From positions 62,001 to 126,000 of the forward strand of contig JBAKBP010004405.1 in the NCBI GenBank assembly GCA_037953745.1: a DNA stretch of 64,000 bases, in the 5' to 3' direction. Below are positions 31,301 through 43,100 of this stretch, one piece after another. This stretch comes from Lithodes maja (taxonomy: Eukaryota; Arthropoda; Malacostraca; Decapoda; Lithodidae). The translations under genes were made by a program, and so were the position numbers. The first letter of the stretch is position 1. Every line of letters starts with the position of its first letter. The notes beneath the pieces are model-generated. The model saw only the letters and a list, made by a program, of their open reading frames with translations, was not told the origin of the DNA and made no database searches.

Positions 31301-33150
31301 TGTGACGCATGCCGAGTATGAGCATGCTGTACAGAACGCTCAGTCAGGCCCCACTCTCGCTAGGATCGTCAGGGCAGGAACTTTGGCTGTAGTCTGTGTA
31401 GAGTTTCCTAACTCAGTTTATGTGAACCGTTGTACTATAAGTATTATAATTATGTATTTTGTTTTCTTCTAAGTCAACGAGTTCTATTTTAAATCATTAG
31501 TTATAAGTGTTGTGTGTGGGACTTATTGGTAATGATGAGAGGAGAGAGAGTGCGTAACGGGGGGAACAGTGAGTGCGCCACGCGGGCAGGTAGGCCTAAT
31601 TCCCTCCTCCCTCCTCCCTTCCTCCCTCTCAGTGCGTGGGAAATCCTTTGTCGATCCCAGATTGAGAGAGAATATGACGTCATGATTGCCAGTGGGCGGT
31701 CCTTAAGTAGTTTGAGATATGCCGCTAGAGGGCCGAGTATAAAAAGAGAGGTTCTTGCCACCATTCTTTAGAACTCATCAGGCAGAGCGACTTCTCATAT
31801 CCCTTGCAACTATCCATATTCTTCCGACTGATGTGAACTTTCTCTACTCTCTGAACAGCCTATCTTCTTCCCTTCTCGACCCTTTATAACCTCAATGACC
31901 CCTTTGGTGCAGATTTAGTCAGCCAAAGTATTATCGCTTGAGTTCTCACGAGATAAGTGCCTGTTAGGTAGCCTATTTTTGGAAGGGTTAACTAGAATAG
32001 GATTGATTGATGTTTGTTGCACTCGTATATGCATTTCCCTGTGTGCGATTATTCATGTTCCTGTTTTCTGCTGGCTTAGGCAATGCTAGACTGGGATAGG
32101 GTTTCTGAGTTGTGATTTCCTATGAGTACTAGGTTGCGGTTGAACCAGTACAATTGCAACGGAGACGTGGAACGCCTAGGTGGTCTTTCTGACTGTGTAC
32201 CGTGGGAGTTTAGCACTGTGTTGCGAGTGAGGGCTTTTGCCTATGCCACCCAACACTGTGCTATCTCATTTGCTTGACTTTGAGAGGATCGCCAGGAGAG
32301 AACCAGATACTAGTGATCTGGATCTCTCAAGAGAGCATCCCGTCAATTAACGTAATTTGGCCGCACAGTCTTAAGGACCTCGCTAGTCTACGAGCCGCTT
32401 GCTCAGCCATTGTTTCCTAACCTTAGATATCCCAGCTAGACTTTGCTCGACCAGCAGATACAGCATAGTATTGAAGCTTCTCCTTATGTATATTATTGTT
32501 TATGCACTATTGATTTCATGTGTGGCACGCTTAGCTACTTCAGAGATTAGTGGCCCACGAGCACAATCTTAGTAGGCTATTGCCAGTGCATTGTCGGAGT
32601 ACTTCTTCTTAATGTTTGCCATATCCTATTGCTTATTCTTATAATTCTTCTTATGTCAATTTAAAGCCTTTAATTACCAGTGAGTTATTCATTAAATTGC
32701 TGTTCAAAATCCGATACTTACTTCTTATGAGTATTCGAGAAGCATCTAACTTATCAGAAGATTCCTTGCTTGATGCTCGAGGACTATTGTTTAACGTAAC
32801 GTAATAGTGCCGATCCGAAGTAGAGGGTGGAGGACTTCTTAAGTTCTTAGTTCAAGGGTGGATTACTTCGGCTTCGGCCAATACTATTCTTTAGTGTTGT
32901 AGTACTTTCTTCTTTGTTTGATTGTTGACCAGACTAGATAACTCCCGTCTTGTTATTAGTCTGTTGTGTGAAACGCTAGTACCGAGTTCTTGTATACCCC
33001 GTTATAGCAGATAGAACTCTGGAGGGTAGTGGCGTTTTTTGTTCGGCTGGCAGTACTCTGGGGTTGGGATCGTGTGTTTCCGTTGTGGCAGCGAGCCATA
33101 CTCGAGTCCTGTGTAAGAGCCCTGGTGTACCCGAGTGCCCGGTCGTAACA
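31301..33150 (+). repeat. Provirus B 3' LTR (1850 bp)
   Basis: Near-identical partner of 24909-26758; ends CGGTCGTAACA, followed by the target duplication GCCT. Confidence 0.97.
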
Positions 33151-34859
33151 GCCTAGTACCCAAGTTTCATACCAGCGGAGGAAGGGTCGGAAGGAAAAAG
33201 TCGAGGCTGGTGGTCGGGTTGAGAGTTTGGACCCAGCGACACTCCTTGGTGACTCGGTACTTGCACCAAAGTTAAGCTCCGGAGTGGCCCCAGAACCTGT
33301 CCACCCTAGTGACATGGTAGGGCGTGATGGCACTCCGCGACAGAGTAGTTCCCAGGTGCAACTAGAAGATCTTAGTCTTGAGAGTTGTGGGAACGGGCCT
33401 ATTGAACTCGACGAGGACGGGGAAGCATGTCAGGTGAACCTGTTAAAGGAGTTTGTGAGGCAACCACCTGAGCAGCCTACTGTCCCTGTGTTGGTCTGCA
33501 GCGGCCAAGGTGGAGAAGGAGAGGGGGGCAGTGGGGCACAGGTGGAGGAAAGTTGGGATTGTCATGTCTCGGCGGAGCAGTGGGCGGGGGACACGAGTCA
33601 GGTGGCTGTGGAAGCGCTTGAGCACCTGCCTGAGCAGCGTGCAGCGATCCAGCCCCTGCTCGGTTCATACCCCACTGTTTGTGCCGAGCCCCCAGGCCTC
33701 ACAACTCATGCGGTGCACGATGTTCCGCTGGCAGGTCACTTGGGTGTGAGTAAACCGTTGGCCTCGTTGTTTCAGTTGTTCAAGGTGGGCGACGAGGCTT
33801 TGGCATGGTTGTCAGGTCAGGGTCGACCCATGGCTGCTAAGGGTGGTGGTCAGTATCAGGCCATTAAACAGATTGGTGAGGGTAACTATGGACTAGATAC
33901 GCCTGATCGTCGCATAGCCCCCAATACTGCCCTAGTAAAATGCAACAGCCCTACCATAGACCGACTGTATCTGGCCGTGGCGCTGAAGGCGGTGATGCTG
34001 CGCAGGCAGATGTAGTCGCAAGGAATGCGGGGGTGCGCATGTACGGTATCGGCGGGGAAGCATTAGCACTTATGAACTGTGGGAGTGACTGCACAGGTGG
34101 TACAGATTGTCCCTCTCATGACCTGGCTGGTTTAGGGACAGAGGTGGAGAAGGAGGGAGACTATAGTTTAGAAGCTGCAGTCTCGGCTGGGTTGTGGGAG
34201 GACACTGAGCATGTTGTTCTTCGAGATAAGTTGCAACCTCTTGTTCCTAAGCGTCAAGAGAAGTTGTTTACTAGGCTGTGGCAGTACGTCCGCATGTTTG
34301 TTGATTCTCCAGGCCTGATGTACGGGTGGCACCCGACATGGAGGCTGGAGACAGTGCAAAGCTCAAATTGGCTCCCTACCGTATAAATCCTGCTCAACAG
34401 CCTGTCGTGAAAGCAGAGCTAGACTTCATGTTGGAGAAGGGTCTGAGAGATAAAGGATATCGTGAGTGGTCGTTGCCAGTGACTTTGCAACCTGAGTTGA
34501 GTGGCAAGATCCGTGTTTGTGTTGATTGCAAGAGTGTGGGTGCATTATCACTGACAGACGCCTATCCATTACCCAGAGTTGACGACCCCATAGACCGCAT
34601 TGGGGCTGCCTCGTTTATCACTAAGGTGGAAATAGTGAAAGGTTATTGGCAGGCCCCGTTGCCGGAGAGAGTGAAGAGAAGTGCCAGTCTTGTGATGGAC
34701 TGGGCAGTTTATCAGTTTTGCTGCCGGAACACAAGTTGGATGTGTGGCATGTTAAGAGCACTGATAATGTTCTGGCTGATTGTTTGTCACGGGAAGGTAT
34801 GTTTTAAGGAGAACCCTCGCCGTTCAGTCAGTGTTGGTTTGAGAGTGGAGAAAAATTAG
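33151..34859 (+). pseudogene. Provirus A linker and rearranged pol, 3' part
   Basis: Continues the A coding region interrupted at 24908. 33151-34015 shows ATLLGDSVLAP, the same integrase-less junction as B (EDGEACQVNLLKEF), the linker SAEQWAGDTS, then HDVPLAGHLGVSKPLASLF (integrase finger stub) and KVGDEALAWLSGQGRP (integrase C-terminal). A frameshift near 33960-34015 moves the frame. 34326-34700 holds an RT N-terminal piece (EWSLPVTLQPELSGKIRVC, DAYPLPRVDDPIDRIG, VKGYWQAPL), after which the YxDD core and most of RNase H are deleted; the final NVLADCLSR-like residues are out of frame near 34770. The order of pieces matches B, so the rearrangement predates their split. Confidence 0.85.
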
Positions 34860-35215
34860 GCTTGCCCCTGTAGTGCAAAGCCGCCAAAAACACTATTAAA
34901 AATATATAAAAACCTCACATAAAAACTCTTTCTTTTTGATAGTATATAAGTGCAGTATGTTACAGCAAGAATCTAAGACTCTCTGAGTTTTTGTCTTAGT
35001 AGGCTAGGCTTGGTGAAGCTTGCTCGTTGAGCGTAATATTATTATTATTATACTATTATTTTTGAGGAAGTGTTGTGTAGATTTTTTTTATAATGAAGTG
35101 TTTTGTGTTTGTGATTGTGCCTTGTTTTCACAACTTGGGGGAGTAGCTGGGTGATGCGGGGTTGGTGGGCATTCTGTCTGGTCAGATGTGGCGTTCACCT
35201 GAGGTTAAAACGTCC

Positions 35216-35231
35216 CACATCTTGGGCGGGG
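35216..35231 (+). promoter_or_regulatory. Polypurine tract, provirus A
   Basis: ATCTTGGGCGGGG immediately before TGTTACG of the 3' LTR. Confidence 0.65.
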
Positions 35232-36743
35232 TGTTACGCTGGCCAGCTTGCCAGAATGTACTCGTACTCGCTAGCGCTCGCCAGGGCAGTGAAATGGGCT
35301 ATAATAATCGTAGAACGATGTTCTTTCTTTCTTAGTGTTCATGTTGTCACAGACAGATCAGTGGTGGTCTTTATTCTTGTCTGTGACACTTGGAAGTATT
35401 TTATATCATTGATAGAGTATAAGATGTGTAGTGTGAATTTAAGGAGAAAGAGAACGAAGGAGGCAGCGAGATGGTATTATGTGCGTGTGTATGTACGTGT
35501 GCCTCCCTCGCTCGGGCGGAGGTTCCCACGCTCGTGATTGGTCGGCTGGCCTGACGCGTCATATGACGCCTGCTCTTCATGACGTAATCGTCTGTGATTG
35601 GGGGCCGCTGTCCTAGTAGGGTGGTGCGGGCATCCTTCTCGTGTGTCTCTTCAGAGCTTGGCATGGTGTGCTTGATCCTAGACATCCTTTGCAATCTGTC
35701 CCCAATCTAACCCCCTGTACTACTGTTTCTCTCTCTGAACTTCTTCTTTTCCAATACTTCTTATCTTTACTCAATTACTTATCCCTTCTGGTTCTGCATA
35801 CGACTTCCATAGTCGGCCAGTCGTATTACCAGCACCAGTTCTCCATATATGTTTTGCACTAGCTTTAGGGATCATTAGAGTCATAGTCACATGGTATCAT
35901 AGTATTGGGGTGCTTCTAATTATTGAGTTGTTCTTTCCTACTATTTAATGCTAGACAGTGGAGTGTATCTTTAGTCATTGTCTGAGTTATGTATGTGGCA
36001 AGTCAGAGCCTGTACGACTTCGACGGAACTAGGTAGCCTTAGACAGCATTGTGTTTATTAACTTTAACTGCATATGCTTTAGAAATTATTCACGCCTTAT
36101 TTTAGCCTAGGTTGATGCATAGTGCACAACCCAGTTTGGCTGTTATGTTGGCTAAGGAAGTACTGTTTTTGAGTGGCTATTATTAGTGCTGTCACAGAGT
36201 TGTTGCAGTCCCTTGTTTTATATATATGTATCCTACTTGTTGGTGTATTTAAGATACACGCTTTGGTGTCCTGCCCCTGCATTATTTCTGTTCTATATTG
36301 ACGAGCATCTTAGAGCATCAGACGTTTTCAGAAGATTCCATATCTGTTTGCTGTAGGACTAGACTTCCAATGTTTTCATAGAACATTGAAGAGTTTAGTG
36401 TTGAGTACAGACTCACACTAAAGTTAACGTAAGCATATACTCCTTTATTAAATCTTGTGATAGTTTATTTAAGCATTGTTATTACTTGAGAGCATTTTAG
36501 TAACGCAAGTACTCCTGTTGTGAGTTGGCTTTGCCGTCACCGGAAAGCCTTTGTAGAACTGCACTAAAACCCAGTTAATTGATACCCCGTTATCCAGTAG
36601 ATTAACTCTGGAGGGTTTAAGTGTTTTGTTCACCGGCGTAATAGTTCGAGGGTTTGGAATTAGCGTACCGTTGTTGCAGATATAGCCTATCATCTAGTCC
36701 ATTATTAAGTACCCTTGTTTATTTCGTAGTGCCGGTCGTAACA
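35232..36743 (+). repeat. Provirus A 3' LTR (1512 bp, internally deleted)
   Basis: Aligns with the 5' LTR but lacks about 260 bp (5' LTR about 21690-21965), including the stem-loop. Several substitutions and small indels also differ. Confidence 0.95.
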
Positions 36744-36747
36744 AACC

Positions 36748-36931
36748 CAATTCAACATACTCTTTCGTCATCAGAAACCTACATAATCATTGCATTTCTA
36801 TATACTATCGATGTCCACACCTCCAACTTCTTTATAGCCTGAAACTCCCAATTGGTCAATTATGTCACTTGAGAGTTTCATGCGATAAGAAAGACGTATC
36901 AACATCGATATATTTACATATATCGTTCATA
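36748..36931. repeat. Flank of provirus A with short dispersed repeats
   Basis: The segment about 36850-36915 (GTCACTTGAGAGTTTCATGCGATAAG) resembles 20766-20830 on the other side of A (GTCACTTGAGAGTTTTGTG), and 36790-36845 resembles 47371-47425. These are pieces of another repeat of unknown type. Confidence 0.45.
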
Positions 36932-37297
36932 TGGGGGGATGGGCGTATTTGTTTGCTCATTTATGTATATATTAGTATATTTTTATAATTTCATCCGTAG
37001 ACCTCCATCAAGCTTATACAAACACCCTCCCAAGACCCTCCTTCAAGACAAATGTGTACATTTCTTCGATAGGAAAATGTCCCGGCCAAGTGCTGGTTCC
37101 TCTTAAATTACAGGCTCGCTATCGCTTGCCAGGAAAAAATCGACACCTACATGACACAAAAAGTCTTAATATTGACAAAGACATGGGGCAAAAGGTCTTA
37201 AAATCGCCAAACTAGGCCGAACGCATTAAAATCGGAAGACTAATGGGGCTAAACATGAGGAAGAAGGGGACCAGAAAAACTATACATCTCCCCTTAA
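36932..37297 (+). mobile_element. Family E MITE, copy E8
   Basis: Left tip GGGGGGATGGGCG (its TTAA lost), right end CATCTCCCCTTAA. The right TTAA is also the left TTAA of copy F6. Confidence 0.85.
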
Positions 37298-37505
37298 CCC
37301 ATTCAGTACCGGTGACGTCTATATTTTTGTTCAGCTACATTTAGACGATTTTATGAAGTTTGAGAGGGATATATGGTAGCAGGATTAATTGAGTTAGTCT
37401 GTATGTAGCCTTTTCATTGGTAAACACCCTTCCTAAGTTGAATAAAATCGTCTAATAATGGCCAGAATATAATAAATACAACGTCGCCGGTACAGAAAGG
37501 GTTAA
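37294..37505. mobile_element. Family F MITE, copy F6
   Basis: TTAACCCATTCAGTACCGGTGACGTC to GACGT-like CGCCGGTACAGAAAGGGTTAA; inner foldback ATTTAGACGATTTTATGAAG / AATAAAATCGTCTAAT. Confidence 0.9.
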
Positions 37506-37526
37506 CACCAATAACTTCCAATTACA

Positions 37527-37874
37527 TTAAGGGGAGGCAGACTGTTTTTCTCCCTAATGTTTAGCCTCACAAGTTTTGAGATTATAAGACGTTCGGCCCA
37601 TTATTTTGGCGATTTTAACACCTTTCGCCCCATTTCGTTGTCTATTTTAAGACCTTGCATGCCATTTAGGTGTCGATTTTTTCCTAGCGAGCGATAGCGA
37701 GCCTACAATTTTAAGAGGAACCGGCCTTTGGCCGGGACAATTTTCTACCGAAAAATCTACAAATATATCTTGAAGGGGGTCTTTTTCTAAGCTTGATGGA
37801 GGTCTAAGGAGGAAACTAGAAAAATATATGAATACATGAATTAATAGACCAAATAAACGGTCAGTCTCCCATTA
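37527..37874 (-). mobile_element. Family E MITE, copy E9 (inverted)
   Basis: TTAAGGGGAGGCAGACTG at 37527; reverse-orientation landmarks TAGCGAGCGATAGCGAGCC, GGAACCGGCCTTTGGCCGGG and GCTTGATGGAGGTCTAAGG; right end decayed (CAGTCTCCCATTA). Confidence 0.85.
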
Positions 37875-37879
37875 TTCAC

Positions 37880-37958
37880 AGCATATGCTACTCTGGGGAT
37901 TCGAACCCAGGACACTACATACAGAACTTACACGCTTTAACCATTATACCACCCAGAT
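37880..37958 (-). pseudogene. tRNA-like relic or SINE head
   Basis: On the minus strand an A box GGTATAATGGTTAAAGCG and a B box GGGTTCGAATCCC are about 35 bases apart. The 5' and 3' acceptor strands do not pair and the T stem has two mismatches, so it is not a working tRNA. It is abutted by MITE copy E9. Confidence 0.55.
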
Positions 37959-38090
37959 TGGTAGATAAACGAATTAACAACTAAAATACGGTAGTAGTAC
38001 ATTTATAAATATATACAACCAAATTATTAATAATTTATATCCATAACAAATTCTACATTATTATTAATATTGCATTTTTGTTCTACATGT

Positions 38091-39896
38091 TGTTACGGCT
38101 GGATCGGCAATACATATTCGGGATTCTTGATCGTAGGACAGAAATGGCTTATGTGACAACGACACGCTCGATTCCAGTCCCAAATACTATATGCTCCAGA
38201 CAACAAAAGCACCAACGCCCTACAGAGTTATCGTCTACGGTAACGAGGTACCTTAACTCGGCGAAAGTGTACAACAGGGGTAGGCTATGAGGCTAAACTC
38301 CCTCAGACATTTATAGGTTACGTTATTACTAAAGAAATGCAATACTCAAGAAACTACGTTAATATTAAGCCTCTAATAATGTAGAATAGAAGCAGGCTAA
38401 AGGTATGACAGTGAAATGCTAAATGACAAATGTACACGCCTACTTGAAAGCGCGTGCACTAGAATAACTGTCCCCTACTAACATGCACTAGCATGTAGCA
38501 TACAAGATGTTCATGATCCAGTAGATACCTAATAATACACATGGAAGGAACATAAATAGTAGTCACTTATTATAATAATGAATCTATACTTGGAATAACT
38601 AAAAGGTTGCAGGCAACAGTACTGCGCCGGTAGCCTACTACCGCATAGGCTACTTCGCTTCTCTCACTCTGTCTCCCCTCTGAGTCCGTATGCGCCCTAC
38701 GCAATAGAACTCCGGACACAGCAGCAAAACGACAGTGCAGTTAATTGATACATGAAAGTATTAATAGTGTTGTCTTGTGTGTGAGTAATGTGTATTGTAA
38801 AGTGTTACATACATATACTTAAAGAGAGCTGCAATGCATAGTAAAATAAAGATATATCACACTCATCATCCCCATGTGTTCTAGCTAGCAGGCCAAGTCA
38901 CAGGAACAACGAGTCCCAGCACCGAAAGCGAGAACCCAGGAAAAGACTGTAGAGAACACAAGGACAGATAAATTACGTTACTCTACTATACCGGCACTAC
39001 GAGTGAGCTGTAGTCTCGAGTACTACACTCGCTCCTGGCTCGGTATGCAAATCAAGGCTAAGTCCTCGTCCCTCTACAGACAACTCCTGGGCATGGTCGG
39101 GCTCTTACACATGGCACCAGTCTAGTCACAAATTGGATGATGAGCGGGGCATATAACTCGTGAACATGTAGAACGTTCACCAACTATCCTCATCAAGAAG
39201 ATCGCTGTTCACATTAACCCCTTAAATCTAATACATGTAAATATATGCTTGTCCTAAGAGTAATACGAGAGGTGAGTGCTGAAACTCCTTTAGGACCTCA
39301 AGGGACGGTTATGCATTTAAATAGAGAGAAGAATGAAATGAGAGTAATGTCGTCAGAGAGAAAGAGTGCAACCGTGAGAAGTTGGGAGAGAGGGCAAGGG
39401 ATGTTAGAATCTCAAAGGTTCTAGGCAACCTGATCATGGAACACGCAGCGAGCCTCCAGGCAATGTGCTGTACGACAACATGGGCAGCCCAGGCAGCGTA
39501 GGCAGGCAGCAATGGACTACCAACCCTGTCGCGCCTAGCTATAAGCGCAAGGCTGCCAACCAGTCCATACGTCTGGCAACCACCCCCCCGGCAGCGTGGC
39601 GCGTTGCTACCCTCTCGCTCTGAAGCCTAACTCACTCTCTCTCTCTGAACTCCCATTGTCTTATCTATCAACTTCTCTATTGATACTACATATTAAATGG
39701 AAGGTCTCGACATGGCTTAAAACAAAACCCACCACTGGTTAGCACATGACGAGACCTTTGCAGAGATACAAAGAACATAGTTATAAGTTGTCACACTCAA
39801 TATACATAGCTGCTGACGGTAGCCAGATCACGGGCGGTACAGTGGAGTACCAAGGAGTACAATCAGGTTGCGTTGCCACGCACTGGGTGCGTCACA
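38091..39896 (-). repeat. Provirus C1 3' LTR (1806 bp)
   Basis: On the plus strand it begins TGTTACGGCTGGATCGG and ends GGGTGCGTCACA. The U5-side motif is at about 38216-38250. Confidence 0.96.
38216..38250 (-). promoter_or_regulatory. U5-side motif in LTR C
   Basis: Minus strand TACCTCGTTACCGTAGACG then AACTCTGTAGGGC, homologous to the A/B motif though with weaker pairing. Other copies at about 45688-45722 and 57931-57965. Confidence 0.45.
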
Positions 39897-39913
39897 GCCC
39901 CCCCAAGATTTTA
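39897..39913 (-). promoter_or_regulatory. Polypurine tract, provirus C1
   Basis: Minus strand AAAATCTTGGGGGGGC abuts TGTGACG of the 3' LTR. The region 39914-40179 is 3' untranslated. Confidence 0.8.
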
Positions 39914-40179
39914 GATAATCGACCTTAGAAGCATTATCAAAATCTGACAGGCAACCAACCGACCTGCTACCCTTAGCTGCCACTAATTGCAAAAGGTGCA
40001 CAACAACTGAAGTGTGAATTATACATAAAACACAATATTGCATGCATCATGCTACAACAATAAAGACTTACAAAACTAAAAAAAAAAAATTTCTCGTTTA
40101 TTTTATTGTTTTATAATCTTTTTGGACGGCGTTATGATAGCCTAATTTTACTCCTGCTCAACCCACACACCGTGCACGA

Positions 40180-43100
40180 CTATCCTGGATCATCAACCCT
40201 TGATAGACAATCTGCTATCACGTTCTCACTCCCGGCAATATGCTGAATGTTGAGATTATACTCTTGGAGCATTAGGGACCACCTGGTCAACCGCATATTC
40301 CGATTGTGAAACTGATTTAGGAATTTCAAGGGATGATGGTCCGTATAAATCGTCACTACCGGGCCATAGGCTGGAACATAAACTTCGAAATGTTTGAGCG
40401 ACAAAACGATAGCAAGAAGCTCCTTCTCTATAGTCGAGTAATTCCTTTGTGCCGAATTAAACTTGCGAGAAAAGAAGCTCACTGGGTGTTCCAAGCCCTC
40501 GGAATCAGTCTGCAGTAACACTGCCACGGCACCCACACCGCTGGCATCAGTCGCCAGCTGAAAACTCCTGGAGAAGTCTGGGGCTCTCAAAATCGGATGT
40601 GTACACAGCAAGTGCTTGACTAGGTCGAAAGCCCTCTGACACTCCGCAGCCCAACAGAACTTCACTGACTTCGACAGTAGATCAGTTAACGGTGCTAAGA
40701 CAGTAGAGTATCCCCGGATGAAGCGCCTATAATAGCCTATCATACCTAGGAACCGCATGACCTGGCGCTTAGTGGTGGGCCTGGGAAACATATTGATAGC
40801 CTGTATCTTGCTCAGGGGGGGGCACACCCGGCCTAACCCGACCACGAAGCCAAGATACTGCACAGTAGCCTTTACAAACTCGCACTTCCTCAGGTTCACC
40901 ACCAGCCCAGCATCGTGCAACTTCCCAAACAGGGTCTCTAAGTGCCTTAGGTGATTTTCAAAATCGTCATCATACACTATCACGTCATCAAGGTAGACCG
41001 TGCAGTTAGGGATTTTGTCACAAATATCGTTCATCAGGTTCTGAAACGTGGCAGGTGCGTTCTTAAGCCCATAAGGCATTACGTTACATTGGTAGGTCTT
41101 GCCATCTACCACAAAACCACAAACTTGCTTAGCTCGGTCCGACAGGGGTACTTGCCAGTAGCCTTTTACAAGATCAATTTTAGTAAGGTACTTTGCATTC
41201 CCTATCTTGTCCACGCTGTCGTCAACTCGAGGCAAAGGGTAAGGGTTGGTAGTGGTCAAGCCATTTAGCCTACGAAAATCTATGCAGAACCGCACCTTGC
41301 CGTCAGGTTTTGGCTGCAACGTGACGGGTGATGTCCACTTCACATAACCTTCAGTGATCATCCCTCTCTCAACCATGTACTTTAACTCCTCCCGTAAAGC
41401 TGGCAACTTTACCGGGGGCACACGGTAGGGCACTGACTTGAAGGGCACATTATCACCGACGTCCACGTCGTGCGTTACCTGAGTAGTGAGACCTGGGTGT
41501 TCGGCGAAAACAGAGGGGTATGACCTGAACAGGCCTAGGACAGCAGCACCCTGGTGCTCAGGCAGGTGACTTACAGCTTGCCTAGCCTCTTGTTCAGTAT
41601 TCCCCGCCCACTGTTCCGCGGAAATGACACAGTCCCAGCTATCCTCCTCAGCAGCATGACTGTCCCCACCTCCTTCTCCACCCTGGCCGCTGCAGGCCAG
41701 CACAGGGACAGTGAGAGGCTCTGAGGGGCGTCTCACATACTCTTTCATGAGGTTAACATGACATAACTGATGTTTTTTTCTACGGTCAGGTGTTGCAACG
41801 AGATAATCAAGGTCGGACAGTTTCTTAGCCACCACATACGGCCCAATGAACTTGGCAGAAAGGGGGTGTCCAGGCAAAGGTAAAAGCAACATTACCTCCT
41901 GACCCACCGAAAACTCCCGAAGCTTCACCTTGGCGTCATACTGGTGCTTCATGACCGCCTGTGCATTAACCAAGTTATTACCTGCCGCTGCCATGCAACC
42001 TATAAGTCTCTCCCGGCTCTCAAGGATATATTTAAGTACAGACCCCGGCTTCTCTTCGCCCTCCCAGATCTCTTTCACCATACTTAAAGGTCCTCTCACA
42101 TTATGGCCAAAGACTAATTGATTTGGACTGAACCCCAGGCTCTCTCCTGGGACTTCACGTGCAGCGAACAGAACATACGGCAGACCCAAATCCCAATCAG
42201 TGTCATGTTCTGCACAGTAACAGCGTAGCATACTCTTCAGGGTCGAGTGCCACCGCTCCAAGACTCCCTGACTCTCGGGATGGTAGGCTGACGACACTAC
42301 AGAACATATACCGTGCAACTGAAGGGTTTGCTTGAACAATTTGGATGTAAAATTGCTCCCCTGGTCTGACTGCACCTCACGTGGAAATCCATAACGGGAA
42401 CAGAACAATAATAAGTTTTTAACAACTGCCTTTGCCGAGCCGTTTCTCATGGGGTATGCGTCCGGGTATCTCGTAGCCACATCCATGATTGTCAACAGAA
42501 ATTTATTGCCACTACTAGTAGGCGGGAAAGGGCCAACCAAATCTACTACAACTTTGCTGAACGGAGGCCCGGTGACAGGTATGGGAAACAAAGGTGCCTT
42601 CGGGATTGTCTGGTTAGGCTTCCCCGTTGTCTGGCAGGTCGCACACCCAGCCACCCATGCACAGACATCAGCCTTGACCCCAGGCCACCAGAAAAACCTG
42701 CCCAATGCCGCCAATGTTTTTGTTACCCCCAAATGACCCGCCACCGGCACATCATGTGCCAGACACAATAAGGACTCTCTATACTTATTTGGAACAACCA
42801 CCTGGTCTACTACCCTCGCACCGCCCTCCCACTTCGATTTGGGGTCTAGAAATCTGCGGTACAATATCCTGTTGAGCCTAAAGAAATCTCCCGGCTTCGC
42901 ATCCCCATCTTCCTCCAACTCTATGGCACCATTGCTATAACGAGCTAGGCTAGCGTCTTGCAGCTGCTGCTCACTAATGTCCCCGGGCGTCAATGCATCA
43001 AGATGGTTTTGTAATAAGACATTACCCCGGCTAGTAGGCTCTATTGCCTTAGTGGCTCTCGCTACAGCTCTTGCCTCACGCGAAGTCTTACCCAACTCTG

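Larger units (their letters stand above)
24909..33150 (+). mobile_element. LTR provirus B, young, non-autonomous, nested in A
   Basis: Two LTRs of exactly 1850 bp (24909-26758; 31301-33150), TGTGACG...CGTAACA, with one substitution seen by eye (C/T in GTTAYTAGTCTG). The flanks are GCCT on both sides (24905-24908; 33151-33154). The internal region of 4542 bp has a PBS, an open Gag-protease frame, a rearranged pol remnant in the same frame after one TAG, and a polypurine tract. The integrase core and RT active site are absent, so mobility must have come from another element; C-type proviruses in this window are candidates. Confidence 0.95.
20884..36743 (+). mobile_element. LTR provirus A (Gmr1-like gypsy family), defective, hosts provirus B
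   Basis: LTRs at 20884-22653 and 35232-36743 start TGTTACG and end CGTAACA. The flanks carry AACC on both sides (20880-20883 and 36744-36747), a 4-bp target duplication. The 8242-bp provirus B plus its 4-bp duplication interrupts it at 24909-33150; without B the element is about 7.6 kb. Gag and protease carry stops and frameshifts. Pol lacks the integrase core, the RT catalytic box and most of RNase H. The 3' LTR has a deletion of about 260 bp relative to the 5' LTR. Older than B by nesting and decay. Confidence 0.93.

Noticed and set aside
37880..37958. Functional tRNA gene
   Set aside because: A and B boxes are present but the acceptor strands do not pair and the T stem is mismatched.
39309..39512. 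Frame 39309-39512 (minus), repeated at 46780 and 58943
   Set aside because: LTR-internal; copy 58943-59386 is longer only because of small indels, so no constraint on the frame is evident.
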